From assembly GCA_900540385.1 (NCBI GenBank), contig UQFY01000005.1, positions 34,711 to 98,710 on the forward strand: DNA of 64,000 nucleotides, given 5' to 3'. Origin of the DNA: an uncultured Mollicutes bacterium. GTDB lineage: Bacteria; Bacillota_I; Bacilli_A; RFN20; CAG-826. The position numbers and the translations under genes were made by a program. Under the pieces are notes generated by a model. It was not told where the DNA came from. It ran no database searches and saw nothing but the letters and a program-made list of their open reading frames with translations. Shown piece by piece: positions 26,956 to 35,652 of the stretch (positions are counted from its first letter, which is position 1; each line of letters starts with the position of its first letter).

Positions 26956-28410
26956 ATGGCGCAAAAACAAGAAAAAGAAGTCACCCCTGTTGTAAAAGCG
27001 GAAGAATTCAAAAAGAAATTCGACTACGAAAACAGTGAAAAAGTTCTCGAACTCTCTCACGTAAAACAATATTTCCGTTTCAAAAGCGGAGATGTGAAAT
27101 ACCTCAAAGCCGTTCATGACGTATCCTTTAGCGTTTATAAAGGCGAAGTCTTTGGCCTTGTTGGTGAATCCGGATGTGGAAAAACCACGACCGGACGTGA
27201 CATCATGAAGCTTTATCCTCTCACAAGCGGAGACATCTGGTTAGATGGCATCCGTATTTCTGCTGGCACACGTTGGAACGAAAAAGAAATCAAATGGACC
27301 AACGTCCGTGCTCAAGAAAAGATCAAAGAAATCGAAGAACAAAAGAAAAAAGTGGCCGACGATATCCGTGCTGAATTCGAAGAGGCCTTTGGCGTTCAAT
27401 TCAAAGTGAACGCCTTGAAGGATGAAGCGGATTCATCCAAACACGCATATTACGATAAATACGTTAAGGCCATGCAGCCTCTTGATGAAGAGATTGCTTC
27501 CATTAAAGCCCACCAAAAAGCAGTCCATGATGAGCAAATGGAAAAGATTAAACAAGCTAAATACGATGATAAGCATTACAACAAGAATATTGCTCTTCAC
27601 GAAATGAAGCTTGTGAATGAAAAATATAAAGACCTATTAGCAAAAATCAATTCTGGCGCAGAGCTTAACGAAACAGAAAAAGCTCAACACGAAGAATATA
27701 AAAAAGAACTCGAGAAAGCCAAACACACAACGTTAGCCAACAAAGTTCAAATGATCTTCCAGGATCCCATCGCTTCTTTGAATCCTCGTATGACCGTTAG
27801 AAACATCATCGCGGAAGGCCTTGTCATTAATGGAGTTCATGATAAAGAATTCATCAATAACGAAGTTGCTAGAGTCTTAAAACTCGTTGGTCTTGTTCCT
27901 GAACATGCCAACCGTTACCCACACGAATTCTCGGGTGGTCAAAGACAACGTATCGGTATTGCTCGTTCCATCATCATGAATCCTGAGCTTATCGTTGCAG
28001 ACGAACCTGTTTCCGCATTGGACGTTTCCGTTCAAGCCCAAGTCATTAACCTCTTAAATGATTTACGTAATACCTTAGGATTAACCATCATCTTCATCGC
28101 CCATAACCTTTCTGTCGTTAAATATTTCTGTGATAGAATTGCCGTTATGTTCTATGGAAACTTGGTGGAATTGGCCTCGGCAGACGAATTATTCGCCCAC
28201 CCTCTTCACCCATATACAAAGAGCTTGCTCTCTGCCGTTCCATTCCCTGATCCAATCATCGAAAAGAGCCGTAAGAGAATCTCTTATGATCCAACAAAGG
28301 ATCACGATTATTCCAAACAACGTCCAACCTGGCGTGAAATCGTTCCTGGGCATTTCGTCCGTTGTAACGATGAAGAAGAGCTTAAATATAAAAAGGAGCT
28401 CAAAAAATGA
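26956..28410 (+). CDS. oppF: Oligopeptide ABC transporter ATPase OppF with coiled-coil insert
   Basis: 484 residues. Walker A GESGCGKT is at 70-77, then a Lys/Glu-rich, probably coiled-coil insert at ~101-262, and only then the Q-loop MIFQDP at 266-271. The signature FSGGQRQR is at 325-332 and Walker B LIVADEP at 345-351. The insert therefore sits at a different site from that in OppD. Starts one base after the oppD stop, and its own stop overlaps the next gene by four bases (ATGA). Confidence 0.93.
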   Translation: MAQKQEKEVTPVVKAEEFKKKFDYENSEKVLELSHVKQYFRFKSGDVKYLKAVHDVSFSVYKGEVFGLVGESGCGKTTTGRDIMKLYPLTSGDIWLDGIRISAGTRWNEKEIKWTNVRAQEKIKEIEEQKKKVADDIRAEFEEAFGVQFKVNALKDEADSSKHAYYDKYVKAMQPLDEEIASIKAHQKAVHDEQMEKIKQAKYDDKHYNKNIALHEMKLVNEKYKDLLAKINSGAELNETEKAQHEEYKKELEKAKHTTLANKVQMIFQDPIASLNPRMTVRNIIAEGLVINGVHDKEFINNEVARVLKLVGLVPEHANRYPHEFSGGQRQRIGIARSIIMNPELIVADEPVSALDVSVQAQVINLLNDLRNTLGLTIIFIAHNLSVVKYFCDRIAVMFYGNLVELASADELFAHPLHPYTKSLLSAVPFPDPIIEKSRKRISYDPTKDHDYSKQRPTWREIVPGHFVRCNDEEELKYKKELKK

Positions 28411-28889
28411 GCAAAATCCCTTATGTTGATTCTTCAAAAGAAGAACAAACACAAGGCAAAAAGAAATTCTGGAACAAAGGCTTCATCATTTCCTTGATTG
28501 TTGTCTTTCTTCTCTTGCTCTTAACTGCAGGCTTAATCGCCATCATTGAGTATTACTCTCTTCAAAATGCAGCCGGTGGAAAAGATGAGAAACTCGTTCT
28601 TCATATCTTAGTGGACGCCTTCTCATTAAGCGGTTTATTAGGTTTGGCATTCTACGCCTTATCCTTCATATCTTCGCAAGGGGCTTTCGACATTCTTGCC
28701 TATGGCATTCAAGTCGTCTTCTTAGTCACCTTCCGCCCAAAATACAGAGAGACGAGTTTCCCTAAGACCTTCTACGACTATAAAGTCTTAAAAAACTCCA
28801 AAAAGAGAAAACCATTTCTTGCAATTTTATTAATAAGTGCAATATTTCTCATCGTGGGAATAATCCTGCTTATTATTTATCATCATTAA
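28407..28889 (+). CDS. Small membrane protein of the opp operon
   Basis: 160 residues: a charged N-terminus, hydrophobic segments at ~27-48, ~66-88, ~92-108 and ~137-157, and a basic loop between the last two. It resembles the small DUF3899-type membrane proteins, but I am not certain. The ATGA overlap with oppF makes it part of the operon. A role in transporter assembly or regulation is possible; nothing in the sequence shows it. Confidence 0.65.
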   Translation: MSKIPYVDSSKEEQTQGKKKFWNKGFIISLIVVFLLLLLTAGLIAIIEYYSLQNAAGGKDEKLVLHILVDAFSLSGLLGLAFYALSFISSQGAFDILAYGIQVVFLVTFRPKYRETSFPKTFYDYKVLKNSKKRKPFLAILLISAIFLIVGIILLIIYHH

Positions 28890-28909
28890 TTTGAAAAGGA
28901 GACACTAAA

Positions 28910-30763
28910 ATGAAAAAGAAATTATTATACGTTCTATCCTTGAGCCTGATCGGAGTTCTTGCTTCTTGTGTGAACAATCCTGAAAACTCTTCCGGTAGCG
29001 AAAACAACAGTCAACAAAGTTCTGCTCAAACATCAACAACCACTCCAGATATCACACAAGATGATTTAGAGAAAGGCAAAACGACCTATACCAACGAAAA
29101 AGGGGCCACTTTAAATCTTACCCGTTCTGGTATCTATAAAGCTTCAGGAGCTCCACACGTGAACTCTCATCCAGACAATGGAGTTAAACAAAAGCTTTTA
29201 GTTGCTCCTATCAGTTTCAAAAAAGGAACTGGCAGCGATTCTAATTACATCGAGCCAACTACCGCTTTATTAGACAAAATCAAAGTCACTTTCACAGCCG
29301 ATGATGCGACAATGAAAGAAAAGACCGGTTCTGACTTATACAGCGTTAAATCCTTCTATGAGCAATCTTCGTTTGGTAAGGGCGCCTTCGACGTTGTTGT
29401 CTTACCAACCTGGATTGAATATAGTGGCACCGCCCAAGATTTCCAAAAGAGCACCAGTGCAGCTGGCGTTAGCATGTCTTTTTATGTCCATAAATGGTAT
29501 CTTGATGAATACGCTAAAGAGAATCACGGTGCTTTAGCCAATTTCAAGGACGAAAGCAATGAAGTCTATAAATGGACTGATTTTGATACCGATGATGATG
29601 GCTATATCGATTTGCTTTGGCAAGTCTATGCTTATAAACACGCCACAACAAATGACACCAGTTTCTGGTGGGCTTATGTCATCACCTATACTGAAAATTC
29701 ATCCAATTTAAAGGATCCAAGCGTTATGACTTTAGCCTGGGCTTCTACCCAATTCATGACGGAATCTTGCAATGGCTATGATCCTCATACCTTCATCCAT
29801 GAAACCGGACACACCCTCGGCGTAAACGATTTCTATGATTACAAGAACTCTTGGAAACCAATGGGTTGCATCGATTATATGGATCAAAACTTAGGCGATC
29901 ATGGTGCTTATACCAAATTCACCTATGGTTGGATTAACCCATATATCTTAAAAGAAGAAGACCTTGCCGGTGGAAAAACAGCCGAAATCACCTTACGTGC
30001 TGGAACCACTTCCGGTGACGCTTTAGTCCTTGCTTCTCCAAATTATAACGGAACCGCATTTGATGAATATCTCATGGTCGAATTAATGGGCCCATATGGT
30101 CTTGCGGAAGCAGACTATATCAATGGATATTCCAATACCCAAGGTTATACTGAACCTGGTCTTAGAATCACCCATGTTGACGCCAGAATGTATCAAACCG
30201 ATTATAAGAGCCCAGTTACCGATCCAAATTCATTAGGAAAAGAAGGCGGAGATATGCTTAACTGCAATACCTATGGCGGAAGAGACGGGGTTGGAATAGA
30301 TACCGATTATTGGCCAGTAGAGAGTAGCAAAACCGCACCTACAAAGATAAAAGAAATCATGGCTAAGAATCCAGGATCTAAATATGGCAATCCAAGCACA
30401 AACAGTGCAAACAAAACAGCCTACTTCACTGAGATTTCTTTGATGGAATCCTCCATTGGTACCACCAACTGGATGACAAATGCAAACTATCAAGCCACCT
30501 CCTCGAAGACCTTATTCAAGGTTGGCGATCGTTTCTCCCTTGCTACAGCAAGCGGAAAGCCAAGTGCTTGGGGAAAAGCATTTATGCCAAGCGGCTCTAA
30601 TCTTTGGAACAAAGCCAAGAAAAATTATTATCTTTCTGGAAATGACAACTGCTACACCATCGATGAGAACATGAAATGTAATTTCTCCTTAAGGGTTAAG
30701 AGCATTGTTGAAGATGCAGATCACAAAGGAGCAAAAGCCGTCGTTACTGTAAGTCTTCTTTAA
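28910..30763 (+). CDS. Secreted M6-family metalloprotease lipoprotein
   Basis: A 617-residue lipoprotein (lipobox LASC, Cys20) with a long Ser/Thr/Asn linker. The zinc site HETGHTLGVNDFYD at 297-310 fits the HExxHxxGxxD class of immune inhibitor A-like M6 proteases. DTDDDGYID at ~226-234 looks like a calcium loop. Anchored outside the cell, it could cut proteins into peptides for the Opp transporter encoded just before it. It follows the 160-residue gene by 20 bases with AAAAGGAG upstream, and a terminator ends the operon. Confidence 0.88.
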   Translation: MKKKLLYVLSLSLIGVLASCVNNPENSSGSENNSQQSSAQTSTTTPDITQDDLEKGKTTYTNEKGATLNLTRSGIYKASGAPHVNSHPDNGVKQKLLVAPISFKKGTGSDSNYIEPTTALLDKIKVTFTADDATMKEKTGSDLYSVKSFYEQSSFGKGAFDVVVLPTWIEYSGTAQDFQKSTSAAGVSMSFYVHKWYLDEYAKENHGALANFKDESNEVYKWTDFDTDDDGYIDLLWQVYAYKHATTNDTSFWWAYVITYTENSSNLKDPSVMTLAWASTQFMTESCNGYDPHTFIHETGHTLGVNDFYDYKNSWKPMGCIDYMDQNLGDHGAYTKFTYGWINPYILKEEDLAGGKTAEITLRAGTTSGDALVLASPNYNGTAFDEYLMVELMGPYGLAEADYINGYSNTQGYTEPGLRITHVDARMYQTDYKSPVTDPNSLGKEGGDMLNCNTYGGRDGVGIDTDYWPVESSKTAPTKIKEIMAKNPGSKYGNPSTNSANKTAYFTEISLMESSIGTTNWMTNANYQATSSKTLFKVGDRFSLATASGKPSAWGKAFMPSGSNLWNKAKKNYYLSGNDNCYTIDENMKCNFSLRVKSIVEDADHKGAKAVVTVSLL

Positions 30764-30779
30764 TCCATCATAAAAACCA

Positions 30780-30807
30780 AGCTCATCCAAAAACGGATGG
30801 GCTTTTT
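30780..30807 (+). terminator. Terminator of the opp operon
   Basis: AGCTCATCC / GGATGGGCT (one G-T pair), a 6-base loop, then TTTTT. Confidence 0.8.
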
Positions 30808-30933
30808 CATTTCTTTGCTCATTTGTCAAATTTGTAATCATTTTGATAAATGAATACCGATAAAATGGTTGGGATGTTACACTTTACTTGTAATGTTCTG
30901 CAAAAGAACAAAAAATGAGAGGTTTAAAAAGAA

Positions 30934-32079
30934 ATGTCTTACAGATTCATGTTAAACGAGACTTCTTATCACGGACACGGTGCTATTGAAAACATCGTCC
31001 CAGAAGTCAAAGCCAGAGGTTTTAAGAAAGCCTTAGTTTGCTCCGATCCTGATTTGGTGAAGTTCGGAGTAACCGCCAAAGTCACCGATTTACTCGATAA
31101 AGGCGGAATTGCTTATACCCTTTACGACAACATCAAACCAAATCCAACCATCGAAAACGTCACAAGCGGTGTCAAAGCTTGCAAAGAAGCTGAAGCAGAT
31201 TGCATCATCGCCATTGGCGGAGGCTCCAGCATGGATACTTCCAAAGCCATTGGCATTATCATGACCAATCCAGAATTCGCTGATGTTAGAAGCTTAGAAG
31301 GTGTCGCTCCAACAAAGAAACCTTGCTTACCTATCATCGCTGTTTCTACCACTGCTGGTACTGCCGCTGAAGTTACAATCAACTACGTCATTACCGATGT
31401 GGAAAGAAAGAGAAAATTCGTTTGTGTTGATCCTCACGATATGCCAGTTGTTGCCATCGTTGACCCAGATATGATGTCTTCTATGCCAAAAGGATTAACT
31501 GCCGCTACCGGTATGGATGCCTTAACCCACGCTATTGAAGGCTATATCACCCGTGGAGCATGGACCATGTCCGATATGTTCCATATCAAAGCCATCGAAA
31601 TCATCTCCCATAGCTTAAGAGATGCTGTTAAGAACACACCAGAAGGCCGTGAAGGAATGGCTTTAGGACAATACATTGCTGGTATGGGTTTCTCCAATGT
31701 CGGCTTAGGCATTGACCACGCTATGGCACACACTTTAAGCGCCTACTATGACATCCCACACGGTGTTGCATGCGCCATGCTTCTTCCTATCGCCATGGAA
31801 TTTAATGCTGAAGTCAGCAGAAGCAAATATAAAGATATCGCCATTGCTATGGGCGTTGAAGGCGTTGAAAAGATGAGCCAAGAAGAATATCGTGCTGCTG
31901 CAATTAACGCTGTTAAAAAGCTTTCTACCGACGTTGGCATCCCAACCAAATGCGAAAAGATCCTTGCTAGCGATTTAGACTCCCTTGCAACAGACGCTCT
32001 CCACGATGCTTGCTATCCAGGCAATCCAAGAGAAGCTACCCACGAGGAAGTCGTTGCCCTTTTCAAGAAATTAATGTAA
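30934..32079 (+). CDS. Iron-containing alcohol dehydrogenase
   Basis: A 381-residue group III NAD(P)-dependent dehydrogenase. The cofactor motif GGGSSMD is near residue 97, followed by PLIAVSTTAGT-like residues (IIAVSTTAGTAAE), and the metal-binding region GMDALTHAIEGYI and GIDHAMAHTLSAYYDIPHG with its Asp and His ligands. It most resembles FucO/butanol-dehydrogenase types that reduce short aldehydes during fermentation; the substrate is not clear. GAGAGG lies 11 bases before the ATG. Monocistronic, with a terminator downstream. Confidence 0.9.
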   Translation: MSYRFMLNETSYHGHGAIENIVPEVKARGFKKALVCSDPDLVKFGVTAKVTDLLDKGGIAYTLYDNIKPNPTIENVTSGVKACKEAEADCIIAIGGGSSMDTSKAIGIIMTNPEFADVRSLEGVAPTKKPCLPIIAVSTTAGTAAEVTINYVITDVERKRKFVCVDPHDMPVVAIVDPDMMSSMPKGLTAATGMDALTHAIEGYITRGAWTMSDMFHIKAIEIISHSLRDAVKNTPEGREGMALGQYIAGMGFSNVGLGIDHAMAHTLSAYYDIPHGVACAMLLPIAMEFNAEVSRSKYKDIAIAMGVEGVEKMSQEEYRAAAINAVKKLSTDVGIPTKCEKILASDLDSLATDALHDACYPGNPREATHEEVVALFKKLM

Positions 32080-32166
32080 ATTGAAGGTAGAAATCGGCTT
32101 GTCCGATATTTGACCTCCTTTCTAACCTCATTTTCAAAATCTTTTGCTTTTGAAAATAGAGCAAAG

Positions 32167-32199
32167 AACCTGCATTCCCTAATGGTTTGCAGGTTTTTT
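32167..32199 (+). terminator. Terminator of the alcohol dehydrogenase gene
   Basis: AACCTGCA / TGCAGGTT, 8 pairs, 13-base loop, then TTTT. A second, AT-only inverted repeat (ATTTTCAAAA / TTTTGAAAAT) lies just before it. Confidence 0.75.
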
Positions 32200-32206
32200 G
32201 TTTTAC

Positions 32207-32241
32207 AAAAAAAGAGATGGAGATTTCTCTCAACATCTCTT
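32207..32241 (-). terminator. Terminator of the PIN-domain gene
   Basis: AAGAGATG / CATCTCTT with an inner GAGA / TCTC stem. The hairpin begins in the stop codon and is followed on the minus strand by seven T residues. Confidence 0.75.
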
Positions 32242-33865
32242 ATTGTTTAGATTTTTCGATTCTCTCTAAGTCTTCTAAATGAAGTTGAAGATTAGATAGA
32301 TCTTTGGATGAAAGTTTTTTAAGCCTTACCTTTTGTTTTTGAATGTCTAAAAGAGCTTTTTCCTTAGGATAGTTAGGATTATTCAGATTGGCATTTAGAA
32401 CTCGATCTGCATCCACGGCTTCCTTAAGAAGAGAAGAATCGTTCTTTGAAGCAGCCTTTTTCAAGACTGGGGCTTTTTCCTTTTTAGGTGTTCTAGCTTT
32501 CGGTTCCCCTACAACAAGAACAATGCCTTCAGGAATGGCACTAGAAGAGCCTCCGGATGTACTGCCTTTCACTTTCACGATACGAATTTTTTTCTTCAAA
32601 ATAGGATCGTCTTTAGAAAGGATTGGTTTCTCTTTCTGAGGAAGAGGTTTATTTTCTTTCTTAATGGAAGATGGCGTTGTTTTTGTTTTCTTGTTCTCCT
32701 CTTTTTTAGGAGGAAGGTTTTTCTTCTTTTCTTCTTTCATCGATACAGGGGTCGAGCGTTTTTGTTCCTCTGGCTTCTTAGAAGAGAGATTCTTACAAGA
32801 AACCGAGTATTCTTTTCCTTTCTCGAAGGAATAGGTTACATTCCCTTTGTTATAAGAGAAATTACCTTTGGAAACAGCTAACTGATCTACTTTCTTTAAA
32901 TCATCGCTTGTTAAATCAAGGTTACCATGGACTGCTCCAACATAAGAAACACTTGGATCTCTTACGATAGAATGATAATTCAAAGCAAGGCGTTTTAAAG
33001 CCTCGCTAGGGCTAGCACCCGTTGTAACGATAACGGAAGATGTTTCTTTTTTGTTTTCCTTCTTTTCCCCTTTTTTAGAAGGGAGAAGCTCTTCTTTCTT
33101 TTTCAAAAGATCTTCTTTGCTAAAACGTACGTTCAGGGCGGACAATGAATTCGCGTCTAGTTTGTTCAACTTAGAGAGCTGATTATCAATGTCCTTAATC
33201 TTATTTTTTGTTTTGTAATTTGGATTAGAGAGGTTCTTAGCTAACTTGCTGTCTTCCTCAATAATCACCTTTTGGGCTTTATTCAAAGCCACGGTTTTGT
33301 TGTCTTTTTCTATTTTCTGAAAAGACGAAGCCTCATGTTTCTTGTTAAAAGTCTTTTCTCCGTTTTCCCCTGGATTCTTTTCTAATTCCGAATGAGGGGT
33401 AAGGCGATATACGCTTAGATATCTGCCTTTTTGTGAATCTAATCGATTTAGCTTTAATAAATCCGTCGTCAACGTTTTGTCTTGAGTGATGACAAGGATT
33501 TTATTATGAATTCTTAAACCGGATACTTTTGTGAAGATGGCGTTATCGGCAAAGGAACTTCCTTCTGCCTTCGTAATTGTGAATGCTTTTTTATGCCATT
33601 TATCATGACGAATGATTTTTAATGCACGTAAAGCTGCAATTTTACGGTCTTTTTCTTTTTCTTTAGCGTGCTTTTTAAGTTCTTCAACACATTCGCCTAA
33701 GACAATTACTTGCAAATCTTCTTTCCAATACTCCTTTGATTTGGACAAATAGTCCATAAACAAGGGAAAGGAATCTTCCATCAAGGAACATGTATCCACG
33801 AAAACATAGTCATAATCATTTAGAAATTGAGCTAGTTTCGAGGATTTTAATTCCTCATTGTACAT
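32240..33865 (-). CDS. PIN-domain protein with long charged, partly repeated tail
   Basis: 541 residues. Residues ~15-160 are a PIN nuclease-like domain with acidic residues in place: Asp24 (FVDTCSLME), Glu58 (LGECVEE), Asp107 (SFADNA) and Asp129 (ITQDK). The rest is Lys/Glu/Pro-rich and probably disordered, apart from a small folded stretch at ~285-360. A ~50-residue helical unit occurs twice, at ~202-252 and ~482-532, each with an NPNY core. The PIN part resembles that of PhoH-type or large RNase proteins rather than VapC. AGGAGG lies 19 bases before the ATG, unusually far, so the start is uncertain. Function unknown. Confidence 0.75.
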   Translation of the reverse strand: MYNEELKSSKLAQFLNDYDYVFVDTCSLMEDSFPLFMDYLSKSKEYWKEDLQVIVLGECVEELKKHAKEKEKDRKIAALRALKIIRHDKWHKKAFTITKAEGSSFADNAIFTKVSGLRIHNKILVITQDKTLTTDLLKLNRLDSQKGRYLSVYRLTPHSELEKNPGENGEKTFNKKHEASSFQKIEKDNKTVALNKAQKVIIEEDSKLAKNLSNPNYKTKNKIKDIDNQLSKLNKLDANSLSALNVRFSKEDLLKKKEELLPSKKGEKKENKKETSSVIVTTGASPSEALKRLALNYHSIVRDPSVSYVGAVHGNLDLTSDDLKKVDQLAVSKGNFSYNKGNVTYSFEKGKEYSVSCKNLSSKKPEEQKRSTPVSMKEEKKKNLPPKKEENKKTKTTPSSIKKENKPLPQKEKPILSKDDPILKKKIRIVKVKGSTSGGSSSAIPEGIVLVVGEPKARTPKKEKAPVLKKAASKNDSSLLKEAVDADRVLNANLNNPNYPKEKALLDIQKQKVRLKKLSSKDLSNLQLHLEDLERIEKSKQ

Positions 33866-34104
33866 ATAGTTGTTACTTTCTTTTCCTCCTTTAAGAGATA
33901 TTCTAGCTTACAGTAGAAACAAATTCCAATCTGCTCTTCTTGAAAGATCTTTTTACAAGTAAAAAACGCCATTTTTTAACCTATTTTTATGAAAGCGGTT
34001 CCTGTAAGCACTTACTGAAAAGCCTTTCATATTTTTTCTTCTTTAAAAGAGATTATTCTAGTGCTGCTTCAAAGAAAAGAAGCAATTAGAGGAGGAAATT
34101 CAGG

Positions 34105-34218
34105 ATGTTCTTCAGCAAGAAAATGAACGAAATCGCAAGTGACAAAGAGTTTGATGAATTACTCGCCACTCTCGCCAACGAAGGCCCAATCTTCCATGAC
34201 GAAGAGGACGATAGATAA
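34105..34218 (+). CDS. Acidic 37-residue microprotein
   Basis: A short frame beginning MFFSKKMNEIASDKEF and ending HDEEDDR. GAGGAGGAAATT places an excellent ribosome binding site before the ATG, and a tight terminator starts 28 bases after the stop, so it looks like its own transcription unit. The sequence has a basic start, an amphipathic helical middle and an acidic tail. I do not recognise it. It lies between divergent PIN and co-directional HTH genes. Confidence 0.65.
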   Translation: MFFSKKMNEIASDKEFDELLATLANEGPIFHDEEDDR

Positions 34219-34246
34219 TCTATCTTCACTCGCGTTCTAGAATCCT

Positions 34247-34267
34247 CCGTCCATTAAGGACGGTTTT
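34247..34267 (+). terminator. Terminator of the microprotein gene
   Basis: CCGTCC / GGACGG with a 5-base loop, then TTTT. Confidence 0.75.
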
Positions 34268-34286
34268 CTTTTTGCCTTTTTTTAAC

Positions 34287-34292
34287 TAAAAT
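34287..34292 (+). promoter_or_regulatory. Possible -10 box of the HTH regulator gene
   Basis: TAAAAT ending 8 bases before the ATG at 34301. No -35 and no ribosome binding site, so the support is the spacing shared with other genes here. Confidence 0.3.
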
Positions 34293-34300
34293 TAATGCCG

Positions 34301-34930
34301 ATGAAAGACTTATCAAAGATTGTTTCCCATAATTTATCCACTCTAAGAAAGGCAAGGGGCCTTACTCAAGGTCAACTTGCGGAACGTTTTTCTTATACGG
34401 ATAAATCCATTTCAAAATGGGAGACTGGAGAAGGCCTTCCAGATATCAATGTTCTTGCTGAACTTGCTTCATTCTACGGCGTTACTTTGGATTATCTTAT
34501 TCAAGATCATGAAGATGAAACCCTAAGAAAAGATGGCAAGAAAGATCCAAAAGATGTTGCTAGAAACAAAATCATCGTCATCGCTCTTGGCGTTGTCTTC
34601 ATTTGGACGGTCGCAGCAGTTGTCTTCTCTGCATTAATGCTTTCAGGAATTCAAAACTGGAGTCCATGGCTTTGTTTCATTTGGGCAATACCTGTTTCCT
34701 TTATCGCCTTAAGAATCTTCTCTAAGCATTGGGAAAAGCCTTTTTATTCCTTGCTATCTACCATTTTCAGTTTCTGGAGTATCGCTTTCGCTCTCTATAT
34801 TGAATTAGGCATGGATATCGAAATCGGCTGGAGTTTATGGTTTATTTGGCTAATCCCTATCCCTGCAACAATAGGAAGTATCTTCTTTTACCGCTTTAAC
34901 TTAGATAAAGCCGGATCGCTTTCCTTGTAA
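34301..34930 (+). CDS. HTH regulator with membrane domain
   Basis: About 209 residues. Residues ~1-65 are an XRE-type helix-turn-helix (LAERFSYTDKSISKWE), the rest four or five hydrophobic segments with many Trp residues. It is a membrane-anchored repressor-like protein, the second in this window, but unlike the first it lacks a zinc ribbon. An ATG six bases earlier (34295) is also in frame; I chose 34301 because it sits 8 bases after a TAAAAT box and neither ATG has a ribosome site. Target unknown. Confidence 0.78.
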   Translation: MKDLSKIVSHNLSTLRKARGLTQGQLAERFSYTDKSISKWETGEGLPDINVLAELASFYGVTLDYLIQDHEDETLRKDGKKDPKDVARNKIIVIALGVVFIWTVAAVVFSALMLSGIQNWSPWLCFIWAIPVSFIALRIFSKHWEKPFYSLLSTIFSFWSIAFALYIELGMDIEIGWSLWFIWLIPIPATIGSIFFYRFNLDKAGSLSL

Positions 34931-34976
34931 GGGGGGCGTTATTTTTTTAAAATAGAACATGTATTGAGGTGCTTTT

Positions 34977-35651
34977 ATGGACGATATCCGAATCATTAAG
35001 GTAAAACAAAGCGTTTTTGCAAATAACAACTCTCGTGCTGAGGAAGTGCGCAAGAAATTAAAAGAAAAGAACGTTTATCTTGTAAACCTTATGTCTTCCC
35101 CAGGAAGTGGTAAAACCACATTCCTTGTAAATTTAATCAACCGCTTAAAGAAAGATTTAAGAATTGGCGTTATGGAAGCGGATATTGACGCAACCGTCGA
35201 CGCGGAAACAATTTCTACAAAGACTGGCGTCAGAAGTGTCCAAATCCACACCTCTGGTGAATGTCATCTTGATGCAAAAATGGTTGACGATTCTTTAGAA
35301 GAATTTGGAATTGATGGCCTTGATTTAGTCTTCTTGGAAAACATTGGAAATCTTGTTTGTCCAGCTGAATTTGATACAGGGGCCACCTCTTCTTTTGAAT
35401 TGTTATCTATTCCTGAGGGAGATGATAAGCCACTCAAATATCCTTTGATGTTTACGGTCGCAAACGTTGTCGTTTTCACCAAGATGGATGCCATCTCCGT
35501 CTTTGATTTTGATTTAAAGAAAGCGGAAGAACATATTCTTAAGCTGAATCCGAATGCAAAATTCTTCCCTGTATCCGCCAAAACCGATGAAGGTATGGAT
35601 AAAATTGCTCAATATCTTTTAGACGAAGTAAAGAAATACCAAGCCAAATAA
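34977..35651 (+). CDS. hypB: HypB nickel-metallochaperone GTPase
   Basis: 224 residues. The P-loop SSPGSGKTTF is near residue 41, the G-domain metal site lies in GECHLDAK (Cys and His) and ENIGNLVCPAEFD, and the guanine motif is TKMD. The N-terminal His-rich or CxxCGC nickel-store segment of many HypB proteins is absent. It normally delivers nickel to [NiFe]-hydrogenase, and in some bacteria to urease. GAGGTG precedes the ATG. hypA follows after one base; no hydrogenase or urease gene is in the window. Confidence 0.93.
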   Translation: MDDIRIIKVKQSVFANNNSRAEEVRKKLKEKNVYLVNLMSSPGSGKTTFLVNLINRLKKDLRIGVMEADIDATVDAETISTKTGVRSVQIHTSGECHLDAKMVDDSLEEFGIDGLDLVFLENIGNLVCPAEFDTGATSSFELLSIPEGDDKPLKYPLMFTVANVVVFTKMDAISVFDFDLKKAEEHILKLNPNAKFFPVSAKTDEGMDKIAQYLLDEVKKYQAK

Positions 35652-35652
35652 T

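Noticed and set aside
32240..33865. VapC toxin of a toxin-antitoxin pair
   Set aside because: The protein is four times too long and no small antitoxin gene precedes it on the same strand.
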